A stretch of DNA of 62,422 nucleotides from Rhodocyclaceae bacterium (GTDB taxonomy: Bacteria > Pseudomonadota > Gammaproteobacteria > Burkholderiales > Usitatibacteraceae), in NCBI GenBank assembly GCA_020247545.1, contig JADCIX010000002.1, positions 1 through 62,422 on the forward strand, in the 5' to 3' direction. Shown in pieces: positions 46,952 through 56,763 of this stretch. The notes under the pieces were generated by a model. It did no database searches. It worked only from the letters and a program-made list of their open reading frames with translations, and was not told the origin of the DNA. The first letter of the stretch is position 1. Each line of letters begins with the position of its first letter. Made by a program: the position numbers and the translations under genes.

Positions 46952-47959
46952 CTACGATGCATTTGGGCTTGGTGCCGACTCTTCTTGCGAGATGGTGAGA
47001 ATGGTGTCGATCTTTATCGAGTAGTGGTTGTTTAGAGTGCCGTACTTACAATCAAAAAGCGGCACGCCGTCAACTTTTGCGGGAATTGTTTCCTTTAGCG
47101 GCAACTCAATGAAGTCGCCGCGCTTCATTTGTAGTAGGTCACCGACAGTGACGCGGGTCGAGCCGAGTTCAGCAATAAGGTCAATTTCCGCCATCTGCAC
47201 CTGTTTGGTTAGCAGCGCGAGCCAGCGCTTGTCGGTAGAGGTGGAGTCACCCTGTAAGGACGAATAAAGCAGATCACGAATTGGCTCAAGCGTTGAGTAT
47301 GGAATACAGATGTAGACTTCGCCGCCAGCTTCACCAATCTCCAATGTGAATTTGGTTGTCACCATGATCTCGCTCGGGGTGGCGATGTTTGCAAACTGGG
47401 TGTGCATTTCCGAACGCTGGTATTCGAGCTGCAGTGGATAGACGCCTTGCCATGCCTTGGCGTATTCGGTGGTGACTACCTCTAGTAGTTTTTGAATAAT
47501 ACGTTGTTCCGTTGCGGTAAACTCCCGCCCTTCTATGCGTGTATGGAAGCGGCCATTGCCGCCAAACATGCTATCGATGACTGTGAACACCAACTTTGGG
47601 TCGAGTATTATGAGACCGGACCCGCGTAATGGCCTTACGCTGACGATATTGATGTTGGTTGGCACCACGACGTCACGGAGGAAAGCGCTGTACTTTAATA
47701 CCCGGACTTGCCCGACTGCCAATTCCGGGGAGCGGCGCATAAAATTAAACAGACCGATACGAAAGTTCCGTGCAAAGCGCTCGTTGATGATTTCAAGGGC
47801 TGGCATGCGCCCTCGGACGATCCTCTCTTGATTCGCAATATCATACTCACGAATACCTGCTGCTGGTGCGTCTGTGGTCTCATCCTTCGATGTGCCATTC
47901 ATGCCATCTAGAAGGGCATCGACTTCATCTTGAGACAAAAATTGTTGTTGTGCTGACAT
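46952..47959 (-). CDS. fliM: Flagellar motor switch protein FliM
   Basis: C-ring subunit that binds CheY-P and controls rotation sense. The 335-residue product begins MSAQQQFLSQDEVDALLDGM, so the N-terminal CheY-binding motif (LSQDEVDALL) is intact. The middle CheC-like domain ('INERFARNFRIGLFNFMRRSPELAVG', 'GGNGRFHTRIEGREFTATEQRIIQKLL') and the C-terminal SpoA domain ('LIAELGSTRVTVGDLLQMKRGDFIEL') follow. I take ATG 47959; a TTG nine bases upstream is also open. The start lies 40 bases after fliL. It is the physical target of the che operon at 37-44 kb. Confidence 0.97.
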   Translation of the reverse strand: MSAQQQFLSQDEVDALLDGMNGTSKDETTDAPAAGIREYDIANQERIVRGRMPALEIINERFARNFRIGLFNFMRRSPELAVGQVRVLKYSAFLRDVVVPTNINIVSVRPLRGSGLIILDPKLVFTVIDSMFGGNGRFHTRIEGREFTATEQRIIQKLLEVVTTEYAKAWQGVYPLQLEYQRSEMHTQFANIATPSEIMVTTKFTLEIGEAGGEVYICIPYSTLEPIRDLLYSSLQGDSTSTDKRWLALLTKQVQMAEIDLIAELGSTRVTVGDLLQMKRGDFIELPLKETIPAKVDGVPLFDCKYGTLNNHYSIKIDTILTISQEESAPSPNAS

Positions 47960-47999
47960 GTTTGTCAATTCACTGAGCGGTTAGGACTGGTGTACTTCA

Positions 48000-48524
48000 C
48001 TACTGCATTACAAACTGCGAGAAATGCACCTCGACCAGTGATTTGTCTGCTTCACTTAAGGACATCACTTTTCGGGCATCCTCGAGTATGTCTTTGGCTA
48101 GTTTCTCCTTGCCTTCGCGACCAAGCAGTTCAGCGGTGGTTTTGCTGGATAACGTCATCAAAACACGGCTGCGTATGGCGGGCATTTGGGCCTTAACCAG
48201 GTCGCCGGTGGCGGGGTCGACGGCCTCTATCGAAAATACCACCTGCGCGTAGCGCTCATTCTCCTTGTCGTTTAAGTTCACCGTAAACGATTCAAATGGA
48301 ACAAACGTAGGCTTCGCTTTGGGGTCGCGCTTCACCTCATTTGAGGCTTCCGGCTTGCCGCCGTCTTTACCCGTATCTTTGCCGGCCTCGGCAGGTTTGG
48401 GTTTCATCATCATGAAGGTGCCAGCACCACCACCCAAGGCTAAAGTTGCTAGGATCGCGCCAATGACGATGAGTTTCTTCTTGCCCGAAGGTTTTGCGGA
48501 TGCGGCTTCGACGGCGGCTGACAT
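48000..48524 (-). CDS. fliL: Flagellar basal body-associated protein FliL
   Basis: A 174-residue inner-membrane protein that surrounds the stators and helps torque and swarming. It has a short cytoplasmic N-terminus, a single membrane helix (about 18-40, 'KLIVIGAILATLALGGGAGTFMMM'), a charged Lys/Gly/Asp-rich linker (about 45-68) and a periplasmic domain with 'FVPFESFTVNLNDKENERYAQVVFSIEAVD'. Length is typical. It heads fliLMNOPQR, 161 bases after fliK, so a separate promoter is likely; I could not identify one. The last residues (HFSQFVMQ) fit the family end. Confidence 0.93.
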   Translation of the reverse strand: MSAAVEAASAKPSGKKKLIVIGAILATLALGGGAGTFMMMKPKPAEAGKDTGKDGGKPEASNEVKRDPKAKPTFVPFESFTVNLNDKENERYAQVVFSIEAVDPATGDLVKAQMPAIRSRVLMTLSSKTTAELLGREGKEKLAKDILEDARKVMSLSEADKSLVEVHFSQFVMQ

Positions 48525-48685
48525 AGGTTTCCTCTTACGACGTGCCCCATGGGGGGCGGTTAAGGTGCAAGAAGTATGCGTGGCGCTGTCCGCCGCTATT
48601 GGCCGAAAAAGCTGGGTAAATCCGGTGTATTTAGACGCTGAGTACGATCTCGCTAGGAGGCGTGACTTTGGCCACGCTAGGGGAC

Positions 48686-50077
48686 TCAGGCGAAGAAATC
48701 CACCCTACCGGCGCGCGATGCAGGTATCAGTATTCGGGCAGGCTTGGCTGGGATAACTTGGACAGCTTCGGACTCTCGTTGGGAGTCTTTTGTCTGTCCA
48801 AAGTTATTAGGATTCGCGTCGCGCGGTGCTTCACGACCGACACTCGACTGGCCGAGTGAAAGACCGGACTTCTCAAGCATGTCTTGTAGCACTGGCAAGG
48901 AGGCATTGACCGCGTGGCGGACTTCGCTGTTCTCAGCATTGAAGCCCAAGGAAACTTTGCTTCCCTCAAGCGCAATCGTGATACTGATTGTTCCCAGGTG
49001 ATCTGGTGTGACTGTCAAGTTTGCCTGGGTGATTTGTTCCGTCGCGAGCCTAACGATCGAGGAACTGAAAACAGTAGGCCACTGCAGTGAGCTTAGATGT
49101 GTAGAAATCACCTGCTGCTGCGACGGGCTGGGCCCCTGATGCGGCAGCATCAGAGACTGCCCACCCTGCGTTATCACAGGCGGCGAGTCGAGCCCATGTA
49201 TCAACGATGTCGACGGACACTCTTTGGTGAATTGTAACTTTCCCGCAACTCCAAGTAGCTCGCCCACACCAAAAATCGGAGCGGGATCGTGAGACATGGT
49301 TGGCGATTCGGCGTCAGTGCTAACCGTGAAGCGGAAATCCAACCGCGAGATTGGTCCGCTTTGAGCGGACATCGGGGAAGGTAACATCGGCGTTACTAGA
49401 GAGATGGCGGCGGGTGAGAGCTCGCTGTCGGGCACCGTCTGCGCTTGAAGTGCAAGCCCGGTGGTGACATTCATGCGTCTAACCGGTGCATCGCCTTCGA
49501 TTTTCTTTCGTGTCTCATGGTTTAGGCGTTGGGTACTATTAGGTAAACCGCCGGTCACCACTTCAAAGCTGGCCCCGAAAGGATTTGCGCTGTCCGACAA
49601 GTGCGGCGTGGTCATCGGGTCGGACAAATGGTTGTAGCCCTTGGCAATGCCCGATTGATCGATAGCTACCCGCTGGTCGCAGACCGCAGGGTCAGGCGCA
49701 CCAACCCGTAGCGGCGCGCTTAAAGTTGTGGAAAAGCGTTGGTCGCTCAAACGGGGACGTTCCAAGGCTTTGAAATCCGCACCGGCAGTTGGCGGTACTC
49801 GTAGTGGATCAATGTCGGGCAGTTTTGTTAATTCAGCTTTATCCCCTCCGTTTCTCAAAAGGCTTTGAGCCGCCATCGCTTCGGTCGAGGCATGCTCCTC
49901 AGTCAATTCAGGGATAGCCAACGACACGTCCGGGGTGGAATTGATAAAGCCACCTAAAATGCCCGCAAAGTCGAATAGCTCGGGCTGGATTTCCGCCTCA
50001 CTTGAAGTTCCTGACTTTGCTTGGCGGAGCGACGTAGCGGCTTCAGGCGCTAAGCTTAAAAAATTGAAATCCATCAT
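48686..50077 (-). CDS. fliK: Flagellar hook-length control protein FliK
   Basis: Molecular ruler exported through the hook to set its length and switch export specificity. The 463-residue product is poorly conserved through the first 330 residues, with Pro/Ser/Asn-rich low-complexity sequence as usual. The C-terminal Flg_hook domain (about 335-425) has 'LATEQITQANLTVTPDHLGTISITIALEGSKVSLGFNAENSEVRHAVNASLPVLQDMLEKSGLSLGQ', the piece that identifies it. It lies after fliJ by 27 bases and before fliL. Length fits FliK (E. coli 375; others up to 500). Confidence 0.9.
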   Translation of the reverse strand: MMDFNFLSLAPEAATSLRQAKSGTSSEAEIQPELFDFAGILGGFINSTPDVSLAIPELTEEHASTEAMAAQSLLRNGGDKAELTKLPDIDPLRVPPTAGADFKALERPRLSDQRFSTTLSAPLRVGAPDPAVCDQRVAIDQSGIAKGYNHLSDPMTTPHLSDSANPFGASFEVVTGGLPNSTQRLNHETRKKIEGDAPVRRMNVTTGLALQAQTVPDSELSPAAISLVTPMLPSPMSAQSGPISRLDFRFTVSTDAESPTMSHDPAPIFGVGELLGVAGKLQFTKECPSTSLIHGLDSPPVITQGGQSLMLPHQGPSPSQQQVISTHLSSLQWPTVFSSSIVRLATEQITQANLTVTPDHLGTISITIALEGSKVSLGFNAENSEVRHAVNASLPVLQDMLEKSGLSLGQSSVGREAPRDANPNNFGQTKDSQRESEAVQVIPAKPARILIPASRAGRVDFFA

Positions 50078-50104
50078 TTTCTTTATTGGCCAAGAACAAC
50101 ACAG

Positions 50105-50548
50105 TTAGCGGCGATGTTGGTTTGAATACATGCTGCTAGCAGCGGTTTGATCTTCCAATCTTCTGTTGCTGCGGTAGTGTAGCTCGCGTGCTTCGACGGA
50201 CTTTCGATCACGTAACTTTTCAAATGAGAGTAACTTGCGCTGGGCCTCGCGTTCTGCTTCTACAATTTCCCGGCAACGCAGCTCACAGGCCGCTAACTCA
50301 CTCTGTTGTTGCAAGATTGCCGTATCAAGTTTTAGGATGAACGTATTGAAGTTTCTCAACGTCTCTGCACCCGAGCCCGATTTTCGGTTGCCCAAGCGCT
50401 GCAGATAATCGGACCGGTATCGATCAAGCATATCTAGCTGCGCGCGCGCGGCGGTAACGCAAGCGTTGGCGTCAGCCAAGCGTTTACTTGTCGTGTTGCG
50501 CTCGCGTTCAGCGAGGTCAACCAAGAGTGAGAATATTGTGTCGGACAT
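50105..50548 (-). CDS. fliJ: Flagellar export chaperone FliJ
   Basis: A 147-residue coiled-coil protein that sits in the FliI hexamer and links it to the export gate. The sequence is a helical hairpin rich in Arg, Glu, Leu and Ala, with 'LVDLAERERNTTSKRLADANACVTAARAQLDMLDRYRSDYLQRL' at the start and 'RKLLSFEKLRDRKSVEARELHYRSNRRLEDQTA' at the end. It has the standard length. It lies 53 bases after fliI and before fliK. The whole protein is predicted to be helical, with no other domain. Confidence 0.93.
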   Translation of the reverse strand: MSDTIFSLLVDLAERERNTTSKRLADANACVTAARAQLDMLDRYRSDYLQRLGNRKSGSGAETLRNFNTFILKLDTAILQQQSELAACELRCREIVEAEREAQRKLLSFEKLRDRKSVEARELHYRSNRRLEDQTAASSMYSNQHRR

Positions 50549-50601
50549 TTTATATCGGGGTAGGTAGATTAGTTATATAGTTTGTAGACGTTTGCGGAAT
50601 G

Positions 50602-52032
50602 TCAAAGCAAATTCGCTGTGACGGTCATTAACTCACTTGTGGATTCGACGAATCCAATTTTTTGCGTCATCGATTGTTGTAGGTATTGATCAATTGATGC
50701 TCGAAGACGTATAGCCTCATCGAGCAATGGGTCAGTGCCGGCAACATATGCGCCGACAGAAATCAAGTCATGATTGCGTTGCAGTCGGCTGATCAAAGCC
50801 TTCATATGACGTGCGGCAAGCTGGTGGCGTTCAGAAACCACGCTACTCATGACCCTTGAAATCGACTGCTCAATATCGATCGCCGGATAGCGTCCCGTTT
50901 CTGCAATTTTTCGCGACAAGACGATGTGTCCGTCTAAGATAGCTCGTGCGCTGTCGGCGACGGGATCTTGTTGATCATCACCCTCCGCCAGCACGGTATA
51001 GAAGGCTGTGATTGAACCGTTGCCATCGGCACCCATACCAGCACGCTCAACAAGCGCCGGTAGTTTTGCGAAGACCGAAGGCGGGTACCCCTTGGTTGCC
51101 GGTGGCTCACCGATTGCCAATGCAATTTCACGCTGAGCCATCGCGTAACGTGTCAGCGAATCCATGATCAACAAGACGCTCTTGCCTTGGTCACGAAAGT
51201 ATTCCGCGATGGCCGTTGCATACGATGCTCCCTGCATGCGGAGTAGTGGTGGTAGATCCGCCGCTGCAGCGACAACGCAGGCACGTTTCAGTCCCGTTTG
51301 TCCAAGAATCTCTTCGATGAAGTCCTTGACTTCGCGACCTCGTTCGCCGATTAACGCGACAACGATTACGTCAGCCTCTGTGTATTTGGCCATCATCCCC
51401 AACAGCACGCTCTTGCCAACACCAGACCCGGCGAACAGGCCAACCCGCTGTCCCTTGCCAACGGTTAGGAGCCCGTTTATTGCCCGCACACCGACATCGA
51501 GTGATGATGCGATTGGCTCCCGCTCGATCGGGTTGAGTGGGCGACTTCTGATTGGTCGCGGTTGCACACGTACCAACGCGCCGCGCCTATCTAGCGGCGA
51601 GCCATCGGCACCGACGACACGACCTAACAAGCCATCACCAATTGGGAGTTGTCGCGAACGGTCTTCTGGCCTTCGCCATGGATGGTGATACTTGCCTGGC
51701 TGTAGGCGTTGTGTTGGAGGGTCAGTTGCGAAAACGGAGGCACCGGGACTTAGCCCGTTGATATCGCTGACCGCCATTAGGAAGAGACGATCCTCAGCAA
51801 AGCCCACAACTTCGGCGTCGATGGGTGTGGTGCCAGCACTACAAATTCTGCAAGTCGAACCGAGTGGCAGGCTGAGGCCGACACACTCCAGCACAATGCC
51901 CGAGACCTTGACTAACTTGCCACTGCGTTGCAGAGGTAGAGTTGAATCGGCAAACGCTGCGTGGTCGTCAATGAACTGACGCCACTTCGCTGTGAGCGGA
52001 ACATCGGGTGCGTTAGCGAGCTGGGGTGACAT
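50602..52032 (-). CDS. fliI: Flagellar export ATPase FliI
   Basis: Hexameric ATPase of the flagellar type III export apparatus, related to the F1 beta subunit. The 476-residue product has the P-loop '[15 protein letters not shown]' (about residue 190), the Walker B region '[19 protein letters not shown]' and the family segment '[18 protein letters not shown]'. I start at ATG 52032 (MSPQLAN), which overlaps the end of fliH by 20 bases; a longer frame lacks a signal. Length matches other betaproteobacterial FliI. It is the fourth gene of fliFGHIJK, between fliH and fliJ. Confidence 0.97.
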   Translation of the reverse strand: MSPQLANAPDVPLTAKWRQFIDDHAAFADSTLPLQRSGKLVKVSGIVLECVGLSLPLGSTCRICSAGTTPIDAEVVGFAEDRLFLMAVSDINGLSPGASVFATDPPTQRLQPGKYHHPWRRPEDRSRQLPIGDGLLGRVVGADGSPLDRRGALVRVQPRPIRSRPLNPIEREPIASSLDVGVRAINGLLTVGKGQRVGLFAGSGVGKSVLLGMMAKYTEADVIVVALIGERGREVKDFIEEILGQTGLKRACVVAAAADLPPLLRMQGASYATAIAEYFRDQGKSVLLIMDSLTRYAMAQREIALAIGEPPATKGYPPSVFAKLPALVERAGMGADGNGSITAFYTVLAEGDDQQDPVADSARAILDGHIVLSRKIAETGRYPAIDIEQSISRVMSSVVSERHQLAARHMKALISRLQRNHDLISVGAYVAGTDPLLDEAIRLRASIDQYLQQSMTQKIGFVESTSELMTVTANLL

Positions 52033-52687
52033 TGCCGTATTCGCTGCCGTTGTAACCCATGTTGTTGAGTGCGCGTTCCCACCTTGACTCGATAGTCGCA
52101 TCCACCGTGGAAGTGTCACTTTCGAGTCGGCAGCCTCCCCTGGAGATGCTAACGTCTGCGATGAGTCGACAGCCGCGCACAGACATCTCCTCTCCCAACA
52201 CCGACTTGATCAAATTTAGGTCGTCCGGATTTACATAGATACCGGGGAATGTTGCCTTCAATGACAGGCTGTGTAATGCGTCTTTCACCGACGTTGCCAC
52301 CAGCTCCGGGCGTAGTTCTAGCTCGCTACGAACTACCTGCCTTGCGAGTGAGAACGCCAGACCCAATAGGGCGTCCGCGACATCTTGATCAAAGGCTTCA
52401 AATTGGGATTGCATGGAGGCAACTAGCGAGTCGATGTGACTCGCCATGCTGCCCGACTCTCTTGCGATGTGTTCAGTGCCAGCCCTAAAGCCCTCCGACA
52501 ATCCTCGTTGATAGGCGGATTCAAGGGCGCGCTGCGCCAATTGTTTGCCACTAACGGGTTCTTCACTACTACTAACATGAGGACCTGTGTCACCGGGGTT
52601 GCCGGCAACGTCGCCTAGTGGGGCGAACTTCCAGCGAGTCGCGATGTCCGGTTTGCCGTCTGTTTTTGTCTTAGACGTAAGCGTCAT
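52013..52687 (-). CDS. fliH: Flagellar export apparatus regulator FliH
   Basis: Stator-like protein that binds FliI and regulates its ATPase and docks it to FliN. The 224-residue product has a variable N-terminus, a helical middle with small-residue patterns ('[22 protein letters not shown]'), and the C-terminal FliH domain (about 110-220, '[28 protein letters not shown]'). The ATG at 52687 overlaps the end of fliG by 17 bases; a longer frame of ten more residues is open, without a site. Tight overlaps on both sides (fliG and fliI) indicate translational coupling. Confidence 0.94.
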   Translation of the reverse strand: MTLTSKTKTDGKPDIATRWKFAPLGDVAGNPGDTGPHVSSSEEPVSGKQLAQRALESAYQRGLSEGFRAGTEHIARESGSMASHIDSLVASMQSQFEAFDQDVADALLGLAFSLARQVVRSELELRPELVATSVKDALHSLSLKATFPGIYVNPDDLNLIKSVLGEEMSVRGCRLIADVSISRGGCRLESDTSTVDATIESRWERALNNMGYNGSEYGNVTPAR

Positions 52688-53666
52688 CGCTGTTGCCTCC
52701 CAAAGATATTTGGCCATCCTCGGCTAACCGCCTAACCGCTTTCAGAATCTCTTTCTGCTCCGCCTCGACTTCAGAGACTTTTACAGGCCCTCGGGACTCA
52801 AGATCTTCCCTGAGCATTTCTGCAGCGCGAGTGGACATGTTCTTGAAGATTTTCTCCGCGAGTTCGGGTTTGGCACCCTTCAGTGCGACCGTGAGCGAAT
52901 CAGTTTGAATCTCGCGTAACACGAGCTGGATGGCTTTATCATCCAAATCGAGCAAATTGTCGAAGGTGAACATCTGGTCTTCAATCTTGGTCGCAAGTTC
53001 CGGATCGTATTCACGGATAGCGTCTAGTGTCGATTGTTCGACAGAGGCACCCATGAAGTTAAGGATGCCAGCAGCGCTTTTGACGCCGCCTAAAGTAGCC
53101 TTCTTCAGCTTGTCGCTACCGGCCATGATTTTGGAAAGGACGTCGTTTAGTTCCGCCAATGCATTTGGCTGAATACCATCGATGGTAGCGACGCGCAGCA
53201 ACACATCATTGCGGAGGCGTTCACCCAGCTTGGACAGAATATCGCCCGCTTGATCCTGCTCAAGATGGACGAGTATGGACGCGATTATCTGCGGGTGTTC
53301 GTTACGAATCAGCTCCGAGATGGTGTCGGCGTCCATCCATTTGAGACCTTCGATTCCCGATACATCCCGCCCGGCAAGAATCCGGTCAATCAGAAAGCCC
53401 GCCTTTTCCTCCCCCAACGCTTTGGTCAATACCCCGCGGACAAATGCATCGGAATCGCTTACTAGCGAGGCCGCGCTGTTTGCATGTTCGGCGAAGGTAG
53501 TCAGTACACTTTCGACCTTTTCTTTGTCGACCGTACGAAGGCGAGCCATCGTCTCGCCGAGCTTTTGCACTTCTTTGGGTGCAAGAAACTTAAAGACTTC
53601 TGCAGCCTGCTCCTCGCCGATTGACATCAGCAAAATAGCGCTGTCGACTAGGCCTTGTTCATCCAT
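52671..53666 (-). CDS. fliG: Flagellar motor switch protein FliG
   Basis: C-ring rotor subunit that transmits torque from MotA. The 331-residue product has the N-terminal domain that binds FliF ('AILLMSIGEEQAAEVFKFLAPKEVQKLGETMARL'), the middle armadillo domain ('EHPQIIASILVHLEQDQAGDIL') and the C-terminal torque domain, with the charged helix 'LKGAKPELAEKIFKNMSTRAAEMLREDLESRGPV' visible. It overlaps the end of fliF by eight bases and fliH by 17 bases. Length matches E. coli (331). All three domains are present without gaps. Confidence 0.98.
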   Translation of the reverse strand: MDEQGLVDSAILLMSIGEEQAAEVFKFLAPKEVQKLGETMARLRTVDKEKVESVLTTFAEHANSAASLVSDSDAFVRGVLTKALGEEKAGFLIDRILAGRDVSGIEGLKWMDADTISELIRNEHPQIIASILVHLEQDQAGDILSKLGERLRNDVLLRVATIDGIQPNALAELNDVLSKIMAGSDKLKKATLGGVKSAAGILNFMGASVEQSTLDAIREYDPELATKIEDQMFTFDNLLDLDDKAIQLVLREIQTDSLTVALKGAKPELAEKIFKNMSTRAAEMLREDLESRGPVKVSEVEAEQKEILKAVRRLAEDGQISLGGNSDDAYV

Positions 53667-55236
53667 TGCTACCCACCCATTGGCGGACTACGTTTGCTAC
53701 GACCGCCGGATCATTCTTGGCGATTTCCCTAATCTTCTCGACTTGCATCTCTCCGGCGCTAGCCGGAGCCGGTAGCCCTGGCGCATCGACAGTCCCGTCT
53801 GCCAGCAGTTGTTGGCCCTCCGTTGGTGCTGCCATGGTCGACGTCGCACCTTTGATGGCCGGCCTAATGACACCGAAGACAATGACGAGCAACCCTAGCA
53901 TCAGCGCGAGGCCTTTACCGAGTTCTTTCGCAAGCGACACGTTCGCGGGGTCTTTCCACCAAACAATTTCGGTTGCTGCCGTGACCGGATCTTGCGAGAA
54001 GGGGGCATTAACAATATTGATCGAGTCGCCGCGTTCTTTGTTGAATCCAATCGCCTCTCGAACCAGTGCTTGGATCTGGGCCATCTCCGCTTCGTTGATT
54101 GCGGCGTAGGTCACCTTACCGTCGCTTTCAAGCGTTTTCCGGTGGTTGATCAAGACCGCTGCAGTGACGCGCTTGACAGTGCCTGTCTGGTTGCGGACAC
54201 GGCGAACCATCTTGTCGACCTCGTAGTTGGTGACGGCTTCGCGGCGCCCGTTATTGTTGGCGTTTGTTGTGCCGGCTGCGGTAGATGCTCCGGCTACAGG
54301 GCCGCCCGAAATCGGCGCTGACGTTGGCGCGGCTGGTAGGTTGCTCAGGGCACCTGGTACACCGCCAGCGCCGTTTGCCGTGGTGTTCGCCTCTAGTGTC
54401 GTTTGACTGCGAACAGACGCCTTTGCATCGGCGCCCTGATTCGGTGCAAAGGTTTCCGCAGTGGACTCAATCTGGGTGAAGTCGAGATCAGCCGATACTT
54501 GTGCGCGGACACTGTCTCGTCCAACCAGCGGTTCCAACAAGCCGATCACGCGGCGAGCAAGTCCATCTTCGATTTCGCGCACATAGTTCAGTTGCGTCGA
54601 GTCATAATTTTGTGAGCCTGTCACGTCGAGTTGCGCGGAAAGTAACTTGCCGTTCTGATCAAGAATTGACACCTGTTTGGGTGAAAGGTCGGAGATTGAC
54701 GAGGAAATTAGGTGGGTGATGCCAGCGACCTGATGTTGGTCGATCACGCGACCGGCGTGTAATGTCAAAATTACGGATGCCGACGGTTTTTGTTGTTCAC
54801 GCAGGAATACCGACTGTTTTGGCAGTGCTAAGTGCACACGCGCAGCCTGAACCGAGGCTAGGGATTGGATGGACCTTGCCAGCTCACCCTCGAGCGCACG
54901 TTGATAGTTGACATGCTCTTGGAACTGAGTCACGCCAAATTTTTGACCATCCATCACTTCAAAGCCGACATTCCCCCCGCGCGGCAGGCCTTGGGAGGCT
55001 AGCTTCAGACGTGCCTCATGCACTTTGTCAGCTGGAACCATGAGTGCACCGCCGCCCTCGGTGTACTTGTATGGCACATTCATCTGCGAAAGCTGGGCTA
55101 TGATTGCTCCGCCGTCTTTGTCCGATATGTTGGAGAACAAGACTCTGTAATCTGGTTGTGAACCCCAGATGGCTGCCGTAACAACGAGGGCGATCAGCGC
55201 CGCAGCGCCAAAGGCAAATGTGAGTTTTGCCTTCAC
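53659..55236 (-). CDS. fliF: Flagellar MS-ring protein FliF
   Basis: Forms the MS-ring that anchors the motor in the inner membrane and bears FliG. The 525-residue product has an N-terminal membrane helix (about 5-26, 'TFAFGAAALIALVVTAAIWGS'), the ring-building periplasmic domains ('YRVLFSNISDKDGGAIIAQLSQMNVPYKY', 'GNVGFEVMDGQKFGVTQFQEHVNYQRALEGELARSIQSL'), a second membrane helix (about 435-455) and the FliG-binding tail ('DPAVVANVVRQWV'). The start is GTG 55236, with an AAGGGA site. This leaves only four residues before the first helix, whereas E. coli has over 20. An in-frame stop lies nine codons upstream, so no extension is possible. It is divergent from fliE. Confidence 0.95.
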   Translation of the reverse strand: MKAKLTFAFGAAALIALVVTAAIWGSQPDYRVLFSNISDKDGGAIIAQLSQMNVPYKYTEGGGALMVPADKVHEARLKLASQGLPRGGNVGFEVMDGQKFGVTQFQEHVNYQRALEGELARSIQSLASVQAARVHLALPKQSVFLREQQKPSASVILTLHAGRVIDQHQVAGITHLISSSISDLSPKQVSILDQNGKLLSAQLDVTGSQNYDSTQLNYVREIEDGLARRVIGLLEPLVGRDSVRAQVSADLDFTQIESTAETFAPNQGADAKASVRSQTTLEANTTANGAGGVPGALSNLPAAPTSAPISGGPVAGASTAAGTTNANNNGRREAVTNYEVDKMVRRVRNQTGTVKRVTAAVLINHRKTLESDGKVTYAAINEAEMAQIQALVREAIGFNKERGDSINIVNAPFSQDPVTAATEIVWWKDPANVSLAKELGKGLALMLGLLVIVFGVIRPAIKGATSTMAAPTEGQQLLADGTVDAPGLPAPASAGEMQVEKIREIAKNDPAVVANVVRQWVGSNG

Positions 55237-55561
55237 TTCCGGATTCCCTTCATAGTGCCCTTATAGTCCGCAGGCGGCATTGCGTGAACGATATGCCCGC
55301 GCTGTGCAATATTGGAGGTGCCCATAGGTTACGATTTCGGCGGATACATGGTTGTGGGACGAAACAGTCGGCTTCAGTCGAGACGATTCGATTGGCTAAT
55401 GAAGCATTATGCGAAGCGCGTGTGGATCAGAACTGTCGAAAAGGCGCGGATATCCCGCCTATTTTTGTGCGATAAAGCTCGGCTAGAGGAGGTAGAGTGC
55501 TGACACTGAGCGCCGCTACCATCATCCTTCCGGCATGGCGGACTAAAGAAGAGGTACAACC
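55237..55561. other. Divergent region between fliF and fliE
   Basis: 325 bases with promoters for fliF (minus) and fliE (plus). I looked for sigma-54 (TGGCAC-N5-TTGC) and sigma-28 sites and found none convincing; a GGGCAC and a TTGCAC near 55299-55323 have the wrong spacing. A 30-codon open frame (55233-55325, minus) overlaps the fliF start; it has no family match and is not called as a gene. Confidence 0.45.
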
Positions 55562-55900
55562 ATGGATCCATTACAAACAATCGCGGGTGGCACTTTTGGC
55601 ATTGGAAAATCCAATCGGACTGGATTCGGCACCAGTCTCACGGCAACTCCGACCGAGCAAGCTTCGAATCTGGGCGGTGTCAGCTTTATGGAGGTAATTG
55701 GCGCAGCTGTCGACAAAGTGAGCGAGCTGCAAGGCGAGTCCAGCAGCTTGTCAAAGGACTTTCAGCTAGAGAAAGGCGATGTCGGGCTGGAAGAAACGAT
55801 GATTGCGATGCAAAAAGCCTCACTTGGATTCCAGGCAGCAGTACAGGTGAGAAACAAAGTAGTGCAGGCGTACAACGATATTATGAATATGCCGGTTTAG
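55562..55900 (+). CDS. fliE: Flagellar hook-basal body protein FliE
   Basis: Adapter between the MS-ring and the rod, and the first exported substrate. The 112-residue product has the conserved C-terminus 'DVGLEETMIAMQKASLGFQAAVQVRNKVVQAYNDIMNMPV', which identifies it. The N-terminus is Gly/Thr-rich ('FGIGKSNRTGFGTSL'). It begins at ATG 55562, with an AGAGGT site, and is the only plus-strand flagellar gene here, divergent from fliFGHIJK. Length is typical (E. coli 104). Confidence 0.96.
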   Translation: MDPLQTIAGGTFGIGKSNRTGFGTSLTATPTEQASNLGGVSFMEVIGAAVDKVSELQGESSSLSKDFQLEKGDVGLEETMIAMQKASLGFQAAVQVRNKVVQAYNDIMNMPV

Positions 55901-55941
55901 CTGGCTAGCGGTGACGCTGAGGCTGTGGCTGTGGCTAGCCA

Positions 55942-56697
55942 CTACGATTTTGCAACCGAATTGCGGCGGCTAACATTGACTTGATTGATGTACCGCTGAA
56001 TCAGTCTGGTGCTTGCACCGCTAATACGCAAGAATTTGCAGCCATAACGCTGCGTGGCGCGACCCGCGCCGTCGTGATGGCGGGAGACATGGCGAATTTC
56101 AATAGAAACCTCTATTGTTCCTACCTTGGGTATTTCTAACCTGCAGCCCAAGAAGACTTCACCGACTGAAAGGGTTGTTATCTCACTTAGGGCTGAGAAC
56201 GATAGCCCCGCACACGATATGTCACTAACACGCGCCTTGAACGGTTCGACGAAACCTTCTTGCAGCACGCTTATCGTAGGGGCGGCCAGCACGGGAGCCT
56301 TCGCCCGATAGTCCGATCTTCTTTGTAGCCGGATGACCGACGCCGGAAGCCGCATCCTGAATGCGGGCTGATTTTCAAACAATGTAGGTTCCACATCTGT
56401 GGAGTCGAACGTCACTTTGATGTGGTTGTGAAAAGCGTGTACATACAGTGTCGGCGCACAACACATTGCGATTTTAGACGCCGCGTTTGCAATTCCATCG
56501 AATATGAGTTCTTCATATTGTGGGTTGACTGCAAGTAGGCGCGTGACAACAAAGTTGTCAGACCCACCAAAAAATACAGTCACCAGAACGCTGTCTGCCG
56601 CGAGAGCGCGCAGGATTGCGACGACGTCAGCCCGTGAGGTGATACGAAATTGTTCGTCATGGCTTTCCTCGTTGGAATGTGCGCGTTCAGCATTCAT
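55942..56697 (-). CDS. ycgR: c-di-GMP flagellar brake protein, YcgR/FlgZ type
   Basis: A 251-residue protein with an N-terminal YcgR-type domain (about 15-115) and a C-terminal PilZ domain (about 120-240). The c-di-GMP motifs are intact: 'LQRRSDYRAK', which holds RxxxR, and 'DISCAGLSF', the (D/N)xSxxG motif. Such proteins bind the motor or stator when c-di-GMP rises and slow swimming. It is the third gene of fliS-fliT-ycgR (gaps 43 and 66 bases), so it is probably under the same sigma-28-type promoter. This ties braking to filament assembly. The name ycgR is by function; FlgZ is equivalent. Confidence 0.92.
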   Translation of the reverse strand: MNAERAHSNEESHDEQFRITSRADVVAILRALAADSVLVTVFFGGSDNFVVTRLLAVNPQYEELIFDGIANAASKIAMCCAPTLYVHAFHNHIKVTFDSTDVEPTLFENQPAFRMRLPASVIRLQRRSDYRAKAPVLAAPTISVLQEGFVEPFKARVSDISCAGLSFSALSEITTLSVGEVFLGCRLEIPKVGTIEVSIEIRHVSRHHDGAGRATQRYGCKFLRISGASTRLIQRYINQVNVSRRNSVAKS

Positions 56698-56763
56698 TGT
56701 TTTCGATTTGCGACCACATTTTATCTGTAGTCATGTCCATTTGGCCTCGAGGGAATGGCTTGA

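Noticed and set aside
55299-55323. Possible sigma-54 site (GGGCAC ... TTGCAC) in the fliE/fliF divergence
   Set aside because: Spacing between the two elements is three bases too long.
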